64,000 nt of DNA from Leptodactylus fallax (taxonomy: Eukaryota; Chordata; Amphibia; Anura; Leptodactylidae): positions 4,958,501 through 5,022,500 of the forward strand of contig CAMRHE010000067.1 in assembly GCA_947044405.1 (NCBI GenBank). Reading direction: 5' to 3'. The notes under the pieces were generated by a model, which was not told the DNA's origin, did not search any database, and saw only the letters and a list, made by a program, of their open reading frames with translations. Each line of letters begins with the position of its first letter. The first letter of the stretch is position 1. Of this stretch, positions 23,203 to 34,689 are shown piece by piece. Position numbers and translations under genes: made by a program.

Positions 23203-26200
23203 TTACGGCCGATGCAGCTGGGTCCTCAATGTCCACGGAAGCCAGTTCTTTTGGAATTGGCTGTCCCCAAGGACGCCATGGGAAAGAATTCTTTCATGTT
23301 GGTAGGTCAGTTCCACCATGGTCACTAGGTCTCCTCTAGATGGGATGTTAGCAGACTTCCAGTTGCGTAGAAGAGCCAATGACGCTGACAGTAAGGCATG
23401 GCCAATCAACACTCTATGTACCGCTGGGAAAGAGTCGATCTGCAGAAATAGGAGTGCCAAAGCTGGTGAGGGGGGGTATGGAGTATCCCACCAGAGAAGA
23501 GATCCACCGGAAGACGTCTTGCCAATACGGCACCACTTGGGGACATGTCCACAATAAATGGAGTAGAGTTCCTTTCTCACTACATCCCCTCCAACAGGAG
23601 TTCGAAGTCTGCGGAAATATTCGGTGTAGACGCTCTGGGGTATAGTACCAGTGGAGGAGAATTTTGACAGTGGTTTCATAGTGAGTGGTACACCGGAAGG
23701 TCTTTTTCTGCCATTGTACGACCGAGAATTGTTGATGAAGTTGCGTTTCCCAGCTGAGTAATGGAGTAGATTTGACCAGACGGTCTTTAGAGCCTATAGT
23801 GTTGTAGATGGAGCTGAGGGTCTTGGTGGCTGGATTGGGAATTTTGAGGAGGTCCAACAGAGATTTGTTATACAGAATTTGTTTGTTGTGGTTGGAGGTT
23901 AGGAAGTGCTTGATTCTCAGGTATGTAAAGAAGCAAGTGGAGGGTAGGGAAAAGGTGGATTGCAGAGACTGGAATGGGATCAACGATTCTTCACTCCACA
24001 TCTGTGAGATAGAGGTGATACCCGACGATTTCCAGATGGATAAATTGAGATCTAGAATTGCTAACTCCAAGAATTCAATCGGGGCCCTCTTAACGTTTAG
24101 TGACTGTTTCTTTCCTGTAGAGTGGTGGATATGTCGCCAGCTGTCTATAAGGTGTTTTAGAATTGGAGACGTAAGTGAAGGTACCACCTCAGTCCAGAGG
24201 GAGTAGAGAAGCCAAGATTGGAGGTTGTGTTGTGGTATCATATAAGACTCGATACATAACCAGGATTTGTGAGCGTTGTTGTGCCACCAGTCCTTTAGAG
24301 TAGAAAGGTGTGAGGCCATATAGTAATCATAGATGTTTGGTACTCCCAAACCTCCTACTCCCCGTTTCCTGTGCATAATAGAAGATGGGAGTCTTGGTTT
24401 CTTGGAATTCCAGATAAGCTTGTTGAGCATAGCGTTAGTTTTCTGGAGGAATATAAGAGGGGGAGCTACAGGAATAGTTCTGAATAGGTATAAGATTTTT
24501 GGAAGCAGCATCATTTGAAAGGCAGATATCCTGCCTAGCCATGACAGGGTATGTTTTGAGTAAGATTGGAACTCTCTCTCCAGATCTATCAGTCGATACA
24601 TGTAATTGGCTTTGGCCACTTGTGTAATAGAGGGAGTGATCTTTATTCCCAGGTAATCCAAGTCTGTCGACCTCCAATCATAAGGAAATTCCTCCTTAAG
24701 CCGTTCCAGAAGTGGCTTGGGGACGCCCAACGGGAGAATTTGTGTTTTAGACTCATTAATTTTATAAAAGGAGAGGGCTCCATATTCTTTGAGAATTCCG
24801 ATAGCAGCTGACAGAGAGGATTCTGGGTGAGTCAGGGACAGTATGATATCATCCGCGTAGAGGGAGATGAGATGAGATGAATCCAAGATTTTCACTCCTT
24901 GAACTCTGTCGCTTTGCCTCAGGGTCTGCGCCAGTGGCTCAATGGTGAGTATAAAAATCAAGGGAGAAAGGGGGCATCCCTGTCTCGTTCCATTCCTTAT
25001 AGTAAAGCTATCCGACAGTGTACTGTTGGTAAACACTCTGGCCGATGGAGAGGAATACAGATTGGATATAGCAGTGAGGATAGGGCCAGAGAATCGCATT
25101 CTCTGCAGGACAGAAAAGGCGAAGGACCAGTTAATCCGATCAAACGCCTTTTCGGCATCCAAGGCGACCATCAGGGCTGGAGTCCTCCTGCGTTCCAGCA
25201 GATCTATCAGATGAAGGACACGTCTGGTGTTATCTGGAGCCTGGCGGCCCTTGACGAAGCTCACTTGATCCGCACCAACTAAATCTGGGAGAATGGGAGC
25301 CAACCGAGCTGCTAAGATCTTCGCATAGAGCTTGAGGTCCGAGTTTAGCAGCGAGATTGGCCTGAAATTCTGCGGTACATCAGCTGGTTTAGGAAGGGTG
25401 ATAATTAATGCCGCCAGGGATTCGCGTGGAAGGGTGCACCTGACATAGCGTGGTTGAAGAAGTTCATGAGATATGGGGCGAGTATTTGTTGAAAGTAAAT
25501 TAGATACTCGTTAGAGAAACCATCTGGCCCTGGGGATTTGCTCTTAGGTAAGGATTGTATGGTTTTCAGAACTTCTGGGAGAGTAATAGGGGCGTTTAGG
25601 GCCGAGAGATGGTCATCTGTCAGGCCTGGTAATTTTAGGTTGCCCAAGAAGCCGGACACCAAAGTGGAATGATCTGGCGGGAGAGGAGTATGTTCTTGTA
25701 GATTATAAAGCTGTGCGTAGTAATCTTTAAAGGAATTGGTGATGTCTCTCGGGTCTGTTAATTGTACTTTGGTTATAGGATGCTTGATGTATGGGATCCT
25801 TGATTTAGCTGCTCTTGCTCGTAGTTGTCTAGCCAACAATCTGCCGGCTTTGTTGCTTTGGGACTAAAATCGAGCTTTAGATTTTTTCAGAGCTTTTTCG
25901 TAGTCTTGTAGCTGAAGCAAACGTAGATGCTGTCTAACCTGGTTAAGTTGTTCCGAAGTAGTCGGATTAGGGTTACTTTTGTTTGCAGCTTCCACAGTAC
26001 GAAGTGTAGACATTGCCTCCTTAATTGCTTTCTGGCGTTCTTTTTTATTCCCATGCGCTATTTTTATAAGTGTGCCACGGATGTACGCTTTATGAGCATT
26101 CCAGAGAGTATAGGGGTCATCGGTAGAGGTGGAGTTTGTCTGGAAATAATCCTGGAGGTCTTTTTCTATTATCGGGCGATAATTAGGATGACTCATGAGG

Positions 26201-26943
26201 TAAGTGTTATTTCTCCAGAGTCTAGTAGAGGAAGGTGGTGTCTTTTCTTCTATAGTGAGAGTAATAGCTGCGTGGTCAGACCAAGTGATTGATTCAATTG
26301 TGGATTTTATGGAACTCATCAGGGTCGGAAGGTCTACCAAGAACATGTCGATGCGGGAATAGGAGCCATGGACTGCTGAGAAATAGGTATAGTCCCTTTC
26401 GCCCGCATGATGCGCGTGCCATATATCATGTAGATTTTCATTATGCGGAAATTGGTGCAGGCAGGAGGTGCTCTCCCTACTGGTGTTAGTCGAATCCAGA
26501 GAAGGGTCCATTATGTTGTTAAAGTCTCCACAAATTATTAATGCACCTTGTTGGATGTCTTGAATTTGTCGTCGGACTTTATGCAGAAATGCCAGGGTCT
26601 TTCGGTGTGGAGCGTATACATTGACTATTGTAAAGGGGGCATTGTTGAGGAGGCAAACAATGATGAGGAATCTGCCTTGGGGGTCTGCTCTTTGTGCTGT
26701 CAAGGAGAATGCCACGGAGTCTCTGAAGGCGACAAGGACTCCACGTTTTTTCGATCGGTGGTGTGCATGGCAGATTACAGGGAAGGAGGGATGTTTTAGC
26801 CTGAAGGCGTCCTTTTGTAGAAGGTGAGTTTCTTGTGCACAAAACACGTCCGCAGAAAGTGAGAGAGCCTCCTTCCAGATGTATGTACGCTTCTGTGGGC
26901 TACTGATGCCTCGGACATTGAGAGAGGCCAACTTAAGCACCAT
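23203..26943 (-). pseudogene. L1 ORF2 (endonuclease / reverse transcriptase), three lesions
   Basis: It starts MVLKLASLNVRGI at 26943 and ends LRTQLHRP at 23203, about 1247 codons. The endonuclease domain shows LNVRGI, QETHL, VNVYAPH, CGDFNN, SRIDMF and WSDHA. The reverse transcriptase shows DAEKAFDRINW, GTRQGCPLSPLIF and YADDIILSL. The C-terminus shows CWRGCSEKGTLLHLLWTC. Lesions: (1) a TAG codon at 25864-25866, at a position where related L1 proteins have tyrosine before a NKAGRLLARQLR-like segment; (2) a frameshift near 25421-25424, after SGAPFHA; (3) a second frameshift near 23425-23432, after ADRLFP. All are small changes in an otherwise complete frame. In an intact L1 the product nicks target DNA and copies the element RNA. 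Confidence 0.93.
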
Positions 26944-27170
26944 ATTGTAACTGTAAAGTGAGAACGTCCGGAGTGTGTTGGATCCTCAGGGGAAGGGTAG
27001 GCAGTGTCGCAAGTGAGAAGATCAATAAACAAAATGAGTGAACAAACGGTTCAAAGACGAATACAGGTTGACTGTATGTTTGGGGGTATCTATTAGAGGC
27101 TTGCCGGTTAAGCCACTAGAGCAAAGGGAGGTTATGCACCTAAGTATAGAGGTGTAGCCATCCTGGAAAA

Positions 27171-28407
27171 TCATTTATGATTTGTAGGAGATCCTCGTCC
27201 TGCAGTTGAGGGATGGGAGGCACTTGCCGTATCTTGAGGAGATGGTATTGGTATCCTCCAGGTCGATAGCAATGCTTTACCCTGATTCAGGTTGTGGATG
27301 GTGAAGGTGGTCCCTTCTTTCAGGATGATCAACTTCACAGGAAACCCCCATCTATATTGAATTTTATTTTTTCGGAGCGTTGTCGTGACCGGGAGCAATT
27401 CTCTGCGGAGGCGTAGGGTTGTAGCGGAGAGGTCCGTGTAGAGCTGTACATCCCTGAATTTGGGAGGCCAAGATTTCTGCTTGCGAGCTGCTTCTAATAA
27501 TTTTTCTTTAACATGAAAGAAGTGAAATCTAGCCAATACGTCTCTTGGGATCTCATCTCCTAGGTGTCTGGGGCGAGGAAGCCTATGCGCTCTGTCAATA
27601 ATGATATCCGTGTTTGAGGAGTCGGGCAGTAAAAATTTGATATATTCCTGTAGGTATGGAAACAGATCAGCTGTTTGAACCTGTTCTGAAATGCCTCTGA
27701 ATTTGATGTTGTTTCTACGGGAACGGTCTTCCATATCGGCCATCTTCGCCTTGAGGTTTTCAACGTCGTCTTCAAGGTCATTGTGTGCATCAATGATTTT
27801 GTTGTGAGACGTAGCTAGGTCGCCCATCTTGGTCTCAATATGCGTTACTCGCTTATCCAGTGCACTGACCGAGGACTGGAGAGGCTGGAGCAGCTGTGTA
27901 AAGTCCGCTTGAAGGGCGCTGCGGAGGGCCAAGAGCATGTCTCTCAGAGTATGTTCAGAGGCGGGTCCGCTAGTGGTTGGGAAGCCGTCTAGGCCAATCG
28001 GTGGTACGGATGTAGGGGCCTCAAAGGAAGGTTGGTCTTTGGAATAATCTAGGTCTCCAGGAAGTTCCATCTGAGGATTTTGTTTAAGTGGGCTAGTATT
28101 CGGAGACAGTGACTGTCGCAGAAGAGAGCTCCGCTCCTTGGTGGATTGAGCTGATGTAGAGTGGTTTTGCTGTGTTGCATATCGGATATCGTCAGGGGTG
28201 GGAGGTAGATGAAGATCCATCAATTCTTCGGCGTGGTTAAAGTCTGCCCCCTCTATGATTGTCGCAGTAATTCCTGGGCATTGAGGGTATAAGCTCTATT
28301 TGGTCAGTGGGTGGGAGGCCCGGTTCTCCGTCTACGCCACGGTCCCACTCAAAATAATTAGTTAGGTTATTGTCCGTTTTTTTGGCGGGTTTCCTACCCT
28401 TCACCAT
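27171..28407 (-). pseudogene. L1 ORF1 (RNA-binding chaperone), frameshifted N-terminus
   Basis: An uninterrupted 350-residue frame (28223-27171) contains a heptad-like coiled coil (about residues 100-160), EDRSRRNNIKFRGI, the RRM-like region and a C-terminal domain with AHRLPRPR and FHFFHVKEKLLEAARK, typical of the L1 ORF1p (Transposase_22) family. The real start is probably further upstream: an ATG at 28405-28407 begins MVKGRKPAKKTDNNLTNYF, an L1-like N-terminus. That frame runs about 47 codons before it must shift near 28280 to join GITATIIEGADFNHAEEL and the main frame. ORF1p coats L1 RNA as trimers. Confidence 0.85.
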
Positions 28408-28761
28408 ATTGGCAGGTAATTGTCTCCAATAAATTCAACGTCTAGAGGTATGATATACCAGAACAGGCTATTTGTCGCTAATGGTTGCTAGAAGGTGCAC
28501 TAAATCCCCAAAAGTAGGTCGCCATCACCCAGAAGGTAGGAACCAGTGAGAATTCTGTGAGGAGGATGCGGGCTACGGCTCGGTGATATTGCAGCCAGAG
28601 ATTGAGGTGTGGAAGCCAATTGATAATCACAGAGCTGAAGTGGCGGTGTTGGCCTGTAGAGGGCAAAGATCCTGCAGAGTAGGAGTGCCAGTGAGGGTCC
28701 GTTCAGGGCCTAGTTATGGCTAGATGGAAGGGAAGGCAGAGGACCAGGTCGGGGGTCTCCT
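28408..28761 (-). promoter_or_regulatory. L1 5-prime UTR
   Basis: The 354 bases between the 5-prime target duplication and the ORF1 start should hold the L1 internal promoter, as in other L1 elements. I see no specific factor site that I can defend. The element begins AGGAGACCCCCGACCTGG on its own strand. Confidence 0.5.
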
Positions 28762-28779
28762 TGAATCAAACAGTGTTTT
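28762..28779. repeat. L1 target-site duplication, right copy
   Basis: Perfect 18-bp match to 22914-22931. It marks the 5-prime junction of the L1 on the minus strand. Confidence 0.93.
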
Positions 28780-29029
28780 ACCCTTGTGAATCGGTGTTTC
28801 CATTGCCGAGATACTGATGGTTTTATCTTAGCTGCAATTATAGTGTTACCGCTTACCTGAACAAATGACAACTAAATAACTAATTTGCATATTGAAAAAA
28901 ATGGCAGTATCTCCGCAGCTGAGGCACCGATTGACAAGAGGAAAAACACTTTGATTCATGTGACCTTAACCTATCTATCTGCGGGGCTGAGATGATCTGC
29001 TGAGATCTGATGACACTCCCTTTAAGTTC

Positions 29030-29460
29030 ATCTAGTATATGTGCTGTTTACCCTCATTGTAAAGACTTACAGAATATATTGGTGCTACAGAAATAATGAT
29101 TATTAACATAATTAGAATATATAATATTACTTGGGGAAAGAACTCAATGACTAGAACAAAAGTTTATGTCTGAATAATGATTTACCCCTCATTCTAAAAA
29201 CTGCCATTGTCAAGATTAATGCAATTTATTACATAAAGTCAATTCTGGAATGCCCTTGCAAAATCAATTGCAATTCTTTGGCACACTACCATGACCAATT
29301 ATGAAAGAGCACTGAAATGTGCTGAGCACCCACATTAGAGAGCATTAAACTGCTTTCATTTAGATTGTGCAACTATGTTTGAGCTGATGAATAAAAGATA
29401 TGAATAATTCTCCTAAGCATTACAGGATACAGTCTAATAGCTACATATAATGTACAGCTA
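29030..29460. other. Unique-looking AT-rich stretch, candidate conserved non-coding element
   Basis: There is no repeat signature, inverted structure or coding frame. It contains 'aatgattattaacataatta', 'ctggaatgcccttgcaaaatcaattgcaa' and 'gagcattaaactgctttcatttag', a texture common in vertebrate developmental enhancers. This is inference only; alignment to other frogs would decide. Confidence 0.3.
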
Positions 29461-29751
29461 TTGTGTACAGTGTCAGGCTGGCCCCTGATGGCCTTCAAGT
29501 CTAAGTTTTCTTGTTTTATCTGATATGAGAGCTCTATTGCATCCTGCTATTAAAGAACTATTATATACACAAAGGTCAATGGTCTCAACCCCACTTTTTA
29601 GGGGGGTCAGATACAGTTTTGCTCTGAACCCTGAATAGCTTTTGTAAGATATGTAAAAGTTACAGATTATCCCCATCCTATGTAACAGTCCTAAGGGTCA
29701 ACTTATACAACTTATATACTCCATTCTACACTCTTTTTACAGTATATATAC

Positions 29752-30221
29752 TGTGACAACTTGGGGGAATTAAACTCAAATGGCGGCAGGCTCCTGGTCC
29801 CAACAGCGGTGGTTCGTGGTACTGGGCGCCGGAAATATAGGGTTCAGACGGTCCAAGTGAAACATAAAAGTGGCTTTATTCAGCTCAACTGCAACACAGC
29901 AAAACAACAAAAAAAACCTATGCCACAGTTAGGGCACTCACTGACTCCTTGAGTCCCTAACTAGCCTCTGGGGCAATAAGAGCCTGACTTAGTCTTTGTA
30001 AGTCCTCTCTGGATCCAAGCCCTTTGGGACAGACTGCCTCTCTGTCCTAGGCTGGTCCACCATTTTCCTGCTCCAAGCAGGTTTCTCCAGCCTTCTGGAG
30101 ATACACGCCCCACCCAAAGGTGTGGCTGAGAGCCTTTTCAGGGCTGGCCTGGGTCGCTCCCTAGCGCCCTCTAGGTTCATACTCTCACAATACATATAAT
30201 GAAAGAGCTTGTACCGTCACA
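29752..30221 (-). mobile_element. Probable solo LTR (about 470 bp)
   Basis: On the minus strand the block opens TGTGACGGTACAAGC and ends GTTGTCACA, giving the TG...CA ends of a long terminal repeat with TGTGAC/GTCACA inverted tips. An internal AATAAA (complement near 29871-29876) would be the poly(A) signal. No target duplication is visible, and no gag, pol or env sequence lies next to it. The element class (gypsy-like or endogenous retrovirus) cannot be told from the LTR alone. Confidence 0.5.
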
Positions 30222-30230
30222 CCTGTCACA

Positions 30231-31620
30231 TTCATAGTGCAGTGAAATTTGCAGACAGAAACCTTTTGTAGGAATGCATAGCATTGCTTAGTGGAATATT
30301 GGTCTCCACACTATGGTTTGGGGCTCCAAGGGCACATTCTACACAAACATTAGGCTCCTTAGTGTTAGGTGCTGTAAGTACTAGAAGCAATGCTATGAGG
30401 GTAGAATAACTTGGTACATACATGTGATAGAACATGGTGCAAAAAGTAAGGTGATACAGTAGAGGAGATACAGTAGAAGCATCATGCACCACTAGGGCAG
30501 CCCTATTACTGTCCCATACAAAACAGAGCCACACGGACACCGTTACATCCTCGTGGGACATGATTTGCAATAGAAATGTAAAAAAACGAATCTAAATTCC
30601 ATTGAAATCTGTGGCAAAATCTGAGTTTTTTACTTGAACTATTCCACCCTATACATTGGAAGTAGGAAAATGTGATGAAAACCTGCACCATAAATCATAC
30701 TTGCTAACTCTTCCAGAATGTCCAGGAGAGGTGACCTCCAAGGGTCCAGGAAAAGTGAGTGACTCTCCCAGACCCAGCAGAACGCTCTTGCATCTAGATC
30801 ATATTCTACGAGACCTGAGCACTTTATGTGCCATTCATATCACAAAAAGGAGCGTGGCGCACAACAAAAGGGTGTGTATTTGTGATAAAGAGGCATTGTC
30901 CATAAGTTGACAAGTATAGCATAAATTGACCTGCAGCGATTTCATTTAATTTCCACATACATTTTCTGCAGATTTTTCCTGCAGGGTTGTGGATGAGACT
31001 CTGTACTGTCAATGCTGCAGATTTTCCGCTCACAGTTCTTTGGTGGAAAGTCTGTAGCATATCCATCCTGTGTGGACATACAGTACCCTAATACAGTCAT
31101 GTCCAAAGAACCAGAGCAAGTAATACCTGATACATAGAAGTTGTATATGTCTGATATGAATCTGGTGTTTACTGTAGTTACAAGAAAAAGTAAGTCATAA
31201 ACCAAGATGGTTAGGATATTCCACAAAGCCACTCCCGGTGAAGCAGTCACGCGGCACACACAAAGCATTTGTACCAGGAAAACCCATTATCTATGAAGAT
31301 GCAATAAAAATAATAATTATCAATAGCGTATTTCATGTTTTTTTTTTCTTTTGGTGCAGTTAAAGTATAGGGTAACAATATCAGGGATTACCTAGACTTT
31401 GCCCCTTCAAGTAACTGATGTTGTAGTTGTATTTGTACAGAATTGCTTCTCAGCCAATTCTACATCACCTGAGCAGACACACCTTCACTTGTATTTTTCT
31501 ACGCTTCAGGTGACCTAGTGTAACCTCATCAGTATTTGCTAAATGCTAGCACAACAGGATCTAGAAAAAGATCCATGTATTTAAGATTCACGTGTGCTCA
31601 AACTCATAGCACGTGAAACA
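30231..31620. other. Gene-free stretch
   Basis: No exon, transposase or strong repeat is recognised. Confidence 0.4.
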
Positions 31621-31629
31621 GCAATAGAG

Positions 31630-32090
31630 CACCTGTTTATTTTTGTACAGGTGGGCTACATGGAGAGAGACTTGGAATTCCAGAGGTGTTTGCAGAATTG
31701 TTTCTGGCAAAATTTGGCCTAGCAGTCGTGGAAGTGATGATATGTCCCCCACAGAGCCCTGATCTCATCATCATCCAGTCTGTCTGGGATTACATGAAGA
31801 ATAGAAGGATTGGAGCAAGCCTACATCCACAGAAGATCTGTGCTTAGTTCTCCAAGATCCTCCCTGATAACCTTATCCAAAAACTGTGTACAAGTGCTGA
31901 GAATAATTGATGGAAGGCAAAAGACGAAGGCCACACCAAATATTGATGGGATTTAGAGTTCTCCTTTGTTCATTCACTTCATTTTATTAGTTGAAAAAAA
32001 ATAAACTTTTAACACTTTCATTTTTGAAAGCATTCTTACTTTGCAGCATTTCTTCCACATGCCTTTAAACTTTTGCACAATATTTTATAT
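31630..32090 (+). pseudogene. Degenerate Tc1 transposase 3-prime end with terminus
   Basis: The reading SPDLIIIQSVWDYMKNRR (about 31755-31808), followed by a decayed C-terminal half ending 'ggccacaccaaatattga', matches the last third of a Tc1 transposase. The catalytic glutamate of the usual IIE is glutamine here. Downstream, 'tttgcagcatttcttcc' and 'aacttttgcaca' (to about 32085) resemble a Tc1 terminal repeat. Several stops and frameshifts are present and the 5-prime part is missing. Confidence 0.75.
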
Positions 32091-32227
32091 CCAAGGTTTT
32101 ATAAAGATATTGAAGAATTGGGCGTTTGTCGGGTTGGATAGGTCTCTTCAAGTAATGCTAGGTTCACACTAGTGTTAGGGGATTCCATCCCCTAGTCCGC
32201 TTTAAATATGTGGAGAGAAAAGTCCTA

Positions 32228-32460
32228 CAAGCAGTGATACCACAGTACAAATATAATTCACACAGTGATGTCACAGTACAGGAATAATGCACACAGTGAC
32301 ATCACAGTACAGGGATAATTCACACTTGATGTTATAATACAGGATTAATAAACAGTGATGTCACAGTGCAGGAATAAGGAACACAGTGATGTCACAGTAC
32401 TGGGATAATAAAAACAGTGATATCACAGTACAGAGATAATGCACACACAAAAAGACTGAC
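32228..32460 (+). repeat. Imperfect tandem repeat, unit about 36 bp
   Basis: About six diverged copies of a unit around CACAGTGATGTCACAGTACA plus 'ggaataatg' follow each other. Several copies contain TGATGTCA, which resembles a CRE half-palindrome, but I infer no regulatory role. Confidence 0.8.
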
Positions 32461-33810
32461 ACCACAGCATATGAAGAAAGTAGTTATAATGATGTCACAT
32501 GTAGACAAGCGATATAGAATAATTGTGAGACTTTCTTTTACCCACTGCAAAGATTCAGATCCCTACCCTAGCCTTGTATCTAATAGCATGTACAAGGCAG
32601 AGTAGCTTGTTGGCACCCCTTTGGCACCCAGGGCATATGCCATGACAACTCCTATAGCCACACACCTGGGCCTGGGGTGATCAACAAGCGACTTTTGTCT
32701 TCAATTTAAAAACAAATTTTCCTCAGTTTTTAAAATGGTGTCTGCCATCACCCAAGTGATTTCTAAACCACTTACATTTTGCTGTAGGGGCAGTTAGTGA
32801 CATAGTGAACACAACTATTTTTGCCTTAAGTGAAATCTTGCTGCCGAGAAAATCATGTTTTCATCCCTATGCAAATGAGCTGTTCAGTGTACCCAGGGTT
32901 TTTTTGTGGAAACCAACCTGTCAATCTTCACATTAAGGGGCACCACTGGGTGGCAACCACAGGTGCTCTGACAGATGAGTGCACCAAACAGCGTATTGCA
33001 ATGTGGATTAAAAGTAGATTTTCTCGGTAGCAATATTGTACTTTGATACCATTATGTCACAATCCGGCCCCACAACAGCATGTACGTGGTTTAGAAATGA
33101 TTTTAGTGGCGGGAGACTGCCTTAAATAAATTCCTAGTACTCAGGCTGGGTACATAGCACATCACAAATATCTGTATAATCACACTTGTGATCATTGTCA
33201 CTAGATCAATAGTCTAATGGACTTTATTGAAGCATTTTACTAGGATTGAACACATGCTATATAAGTCCAGCACAAAATCTATGGATAAGTAATAAACATT
33301 ATGTAGGAGCTAGAGCCATGGTATAAAAATAGAAATGCTGTATAGGCATCTCTGAGGTCTTCTGTCTGCATCTTAGGTTCAGTCTCCTATTACTCAGCAG
33401 TCAAACTTATAAATAATGTGGCTTATAAAACACCTATTTAGTGTCACCAGGCTAGTCAGAATAGGCTTACAATATCCATATACATTGTATTGTATTGCAT
33501 CTTCAAAGAGTGGCAGATCTGTGTAAATGGAAAGTGGCTCCCCCAGAATTCTTTGCTCTGTTGTGCTCTCTAGTCCAAACCTGATTATGGTAACGCAACA
33601 AGCTTGTAATGTAGAACTGCATATTCATATCTATAGTAAAATGTGTCATCTAAGACTCAAAACAAAGTCTATGCAAAGTTATTGAACTTTTTTTTATGTC
33701 AATTGAAACTGCAGGATAATATTTCAAGCTTTAAATCAACAATCCAGTACTATCTATTGTGCTATGTATGTCATCATAGTAGCTTCTAAATCTGCTATTG
33801 CTGATGGTGT
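32461..33810. other. Gene-free stretch
   Basis: No exon-like sequence. A short inverted pair ('cttgctgccgagaaaatcatgtttt' near 32838 and 'agattttctcggtagcaatattg' near 33014) suggests a decayed hairpin element at about 32780-33060. Confidence 0.4.
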
Positions 33811-33811
33811 C

Positions 33812-34198
33812 ACCCACGTCTAGTACCTGTGCTCATGTCTAGCACCAGTACTCACATCTAGTACCTGTGCCCATGTCTAGTACCTGTGCCCATGTCTAGT
33901 ACCTGTCTTCATGTCTAGCGTCAGTACCCATGTTTAGTATCTGTACACGTCTAGTACCTGTACCCATGTCTAGCATCAGTACCCATGTTTAGTACCTGTA
34001 CCCATGTCTAACACCAGTACCCATGTCTAGTATCTGTACCCATATCTAGCACCAGTGCCCATGTCTAGCACCAGTGCCCATGTCTAGTACCTGTACCCAT
34101 ATCTAGCACCAGTACCCATGTTCAGTACCGATACTCATGTCTAGCACCTGTGCCCATGACTAATACCTGTGACCTTGTCTAACACCTGTACCCATGCC
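33812..34198 (+). repeat. 19-bp minisatellite, about 20 copies
   Basis: Tandem copies of a 19-bp unit (CATGTCTAGTACCTGTGCC and variants with AGCACCAGT and GTACC) run directly head to tail with no spacers. Confidence 0.93.
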
Positions 34199-34391
34199 TA
34201 TTTCCGGCTTCTGCAAAGCACAGCAGAGCTAATACTACAATGGACCGGACAGGACCTGAGACTGTGAGAATGATGTCACCAAAGGTCCTGGAAGCCACAC
34301 CAACTGCAGCTGATAACACTAGGGAAGATAATACAGTAGATGCTAGAATGTAGTCGGTAAAATCATGTGCTGCCTTGGATTCTGTGGATAC

Positions 34392-34685
34392 AGTATGCGA
34401 CAATTAATTCTGTGACTGTTAGTATTAGCACTGCAGCCTTGCAGTGCTGGAGTCCTGGGTTCGAATCCTGCCAGGGACATCTGCAAGGAGTTTGTATGTT
34501 CTCCCGTGTTTGCGTGGGTTTCCTCCGGGTACTCCGGTTTCCTCCCACACTCCAAAGACATACTGATAGTGAAATGTAGATTGTGAGCCCTATATGGGAC
34601 AGTGAGTGTCAATGTCTGTAAAGTGCTGTGGAATATGATGGCACTATACAAGCAAGCATAATAAATAAATAAAATAAATATACCA
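34392..34685 (+). mobile_element. V-SINE-like retrotransposon, nearly full-length
   Basis: A tRNA-derived head with B box GGTTCGAATCC (34458-34468) is followed by the conserved central domain ('gcgtgggtttcctccgggta', 'tttcctcccacactccaaag') and a tail 'gtaaagtgctgtggaatatgatggc' ending in AATAAATAAATAAAATAAAT. The A-box end is degenerate. It belongs to the V-SINE superfamily (DANA/Mermaid type), which depends on a partner LINE for movement. Confidence 0.85.
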
Positions 34686-34689
34686 CTTG

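Larger units (their letters stand above)
22932..28761 (-). mobile_element. Full-length L1 (LINE-1) retrotransposon, 5.83 kb
   Basis: On the minus strand the order is a 5-prime UTR (28761-28408), ORF1, a spacer of about 230 bp, ORF2 and a 3-prime UTR (23202-22932). The 18-bp target duplications are perfect. ORF1 has the coiled-coil and L1 ORF1p core, and ORF2 has an AP-type endonuclease, reverse transcriptase and a terminal C-x3-C-x7-H-x4-C motif, all diagnostic of the L1 clade. The 3-prime UTR contains a 21-base T tract on the element strand and AATAAA near the end, but no poly(A) tail before the duplication. It is full-length and young-looking by its duplications, but carries several disabling mutations. 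Confidence 0.95.
22849..29021. mobile_element. Palindromic TTAA MITE split by the L1 insertion
   Basis: The left piece is 22849-22931 and the right piece 28780-29021, about 325 bp without the L1. TTAA flanks both ends (22845-22848, 29022-29025). The left arm ('ccagccccacagatagataggttagagtcacctgaatcaaa') pairs with the right arm read in reverse ('cagccccgcagatagataggttaaggtcacatgaatcaaa'). Joining across the L1 restores a continuous hairpin element, so the MITE was there first. Confidence 0.9.

Noticed and set aside
23203..28223. L1 ORFs as a domesticated host gene
   Set aside because: Target duplications, full L1 layout, and several frame-breaking lesions indicate an ordinary insertion.
34458..34468. 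tRNA-like B box suggesting a tRNA gene
   Set aside because: It is part of a V-SINE-like copy with the central domain and tail; no cloverleaf can be completed.
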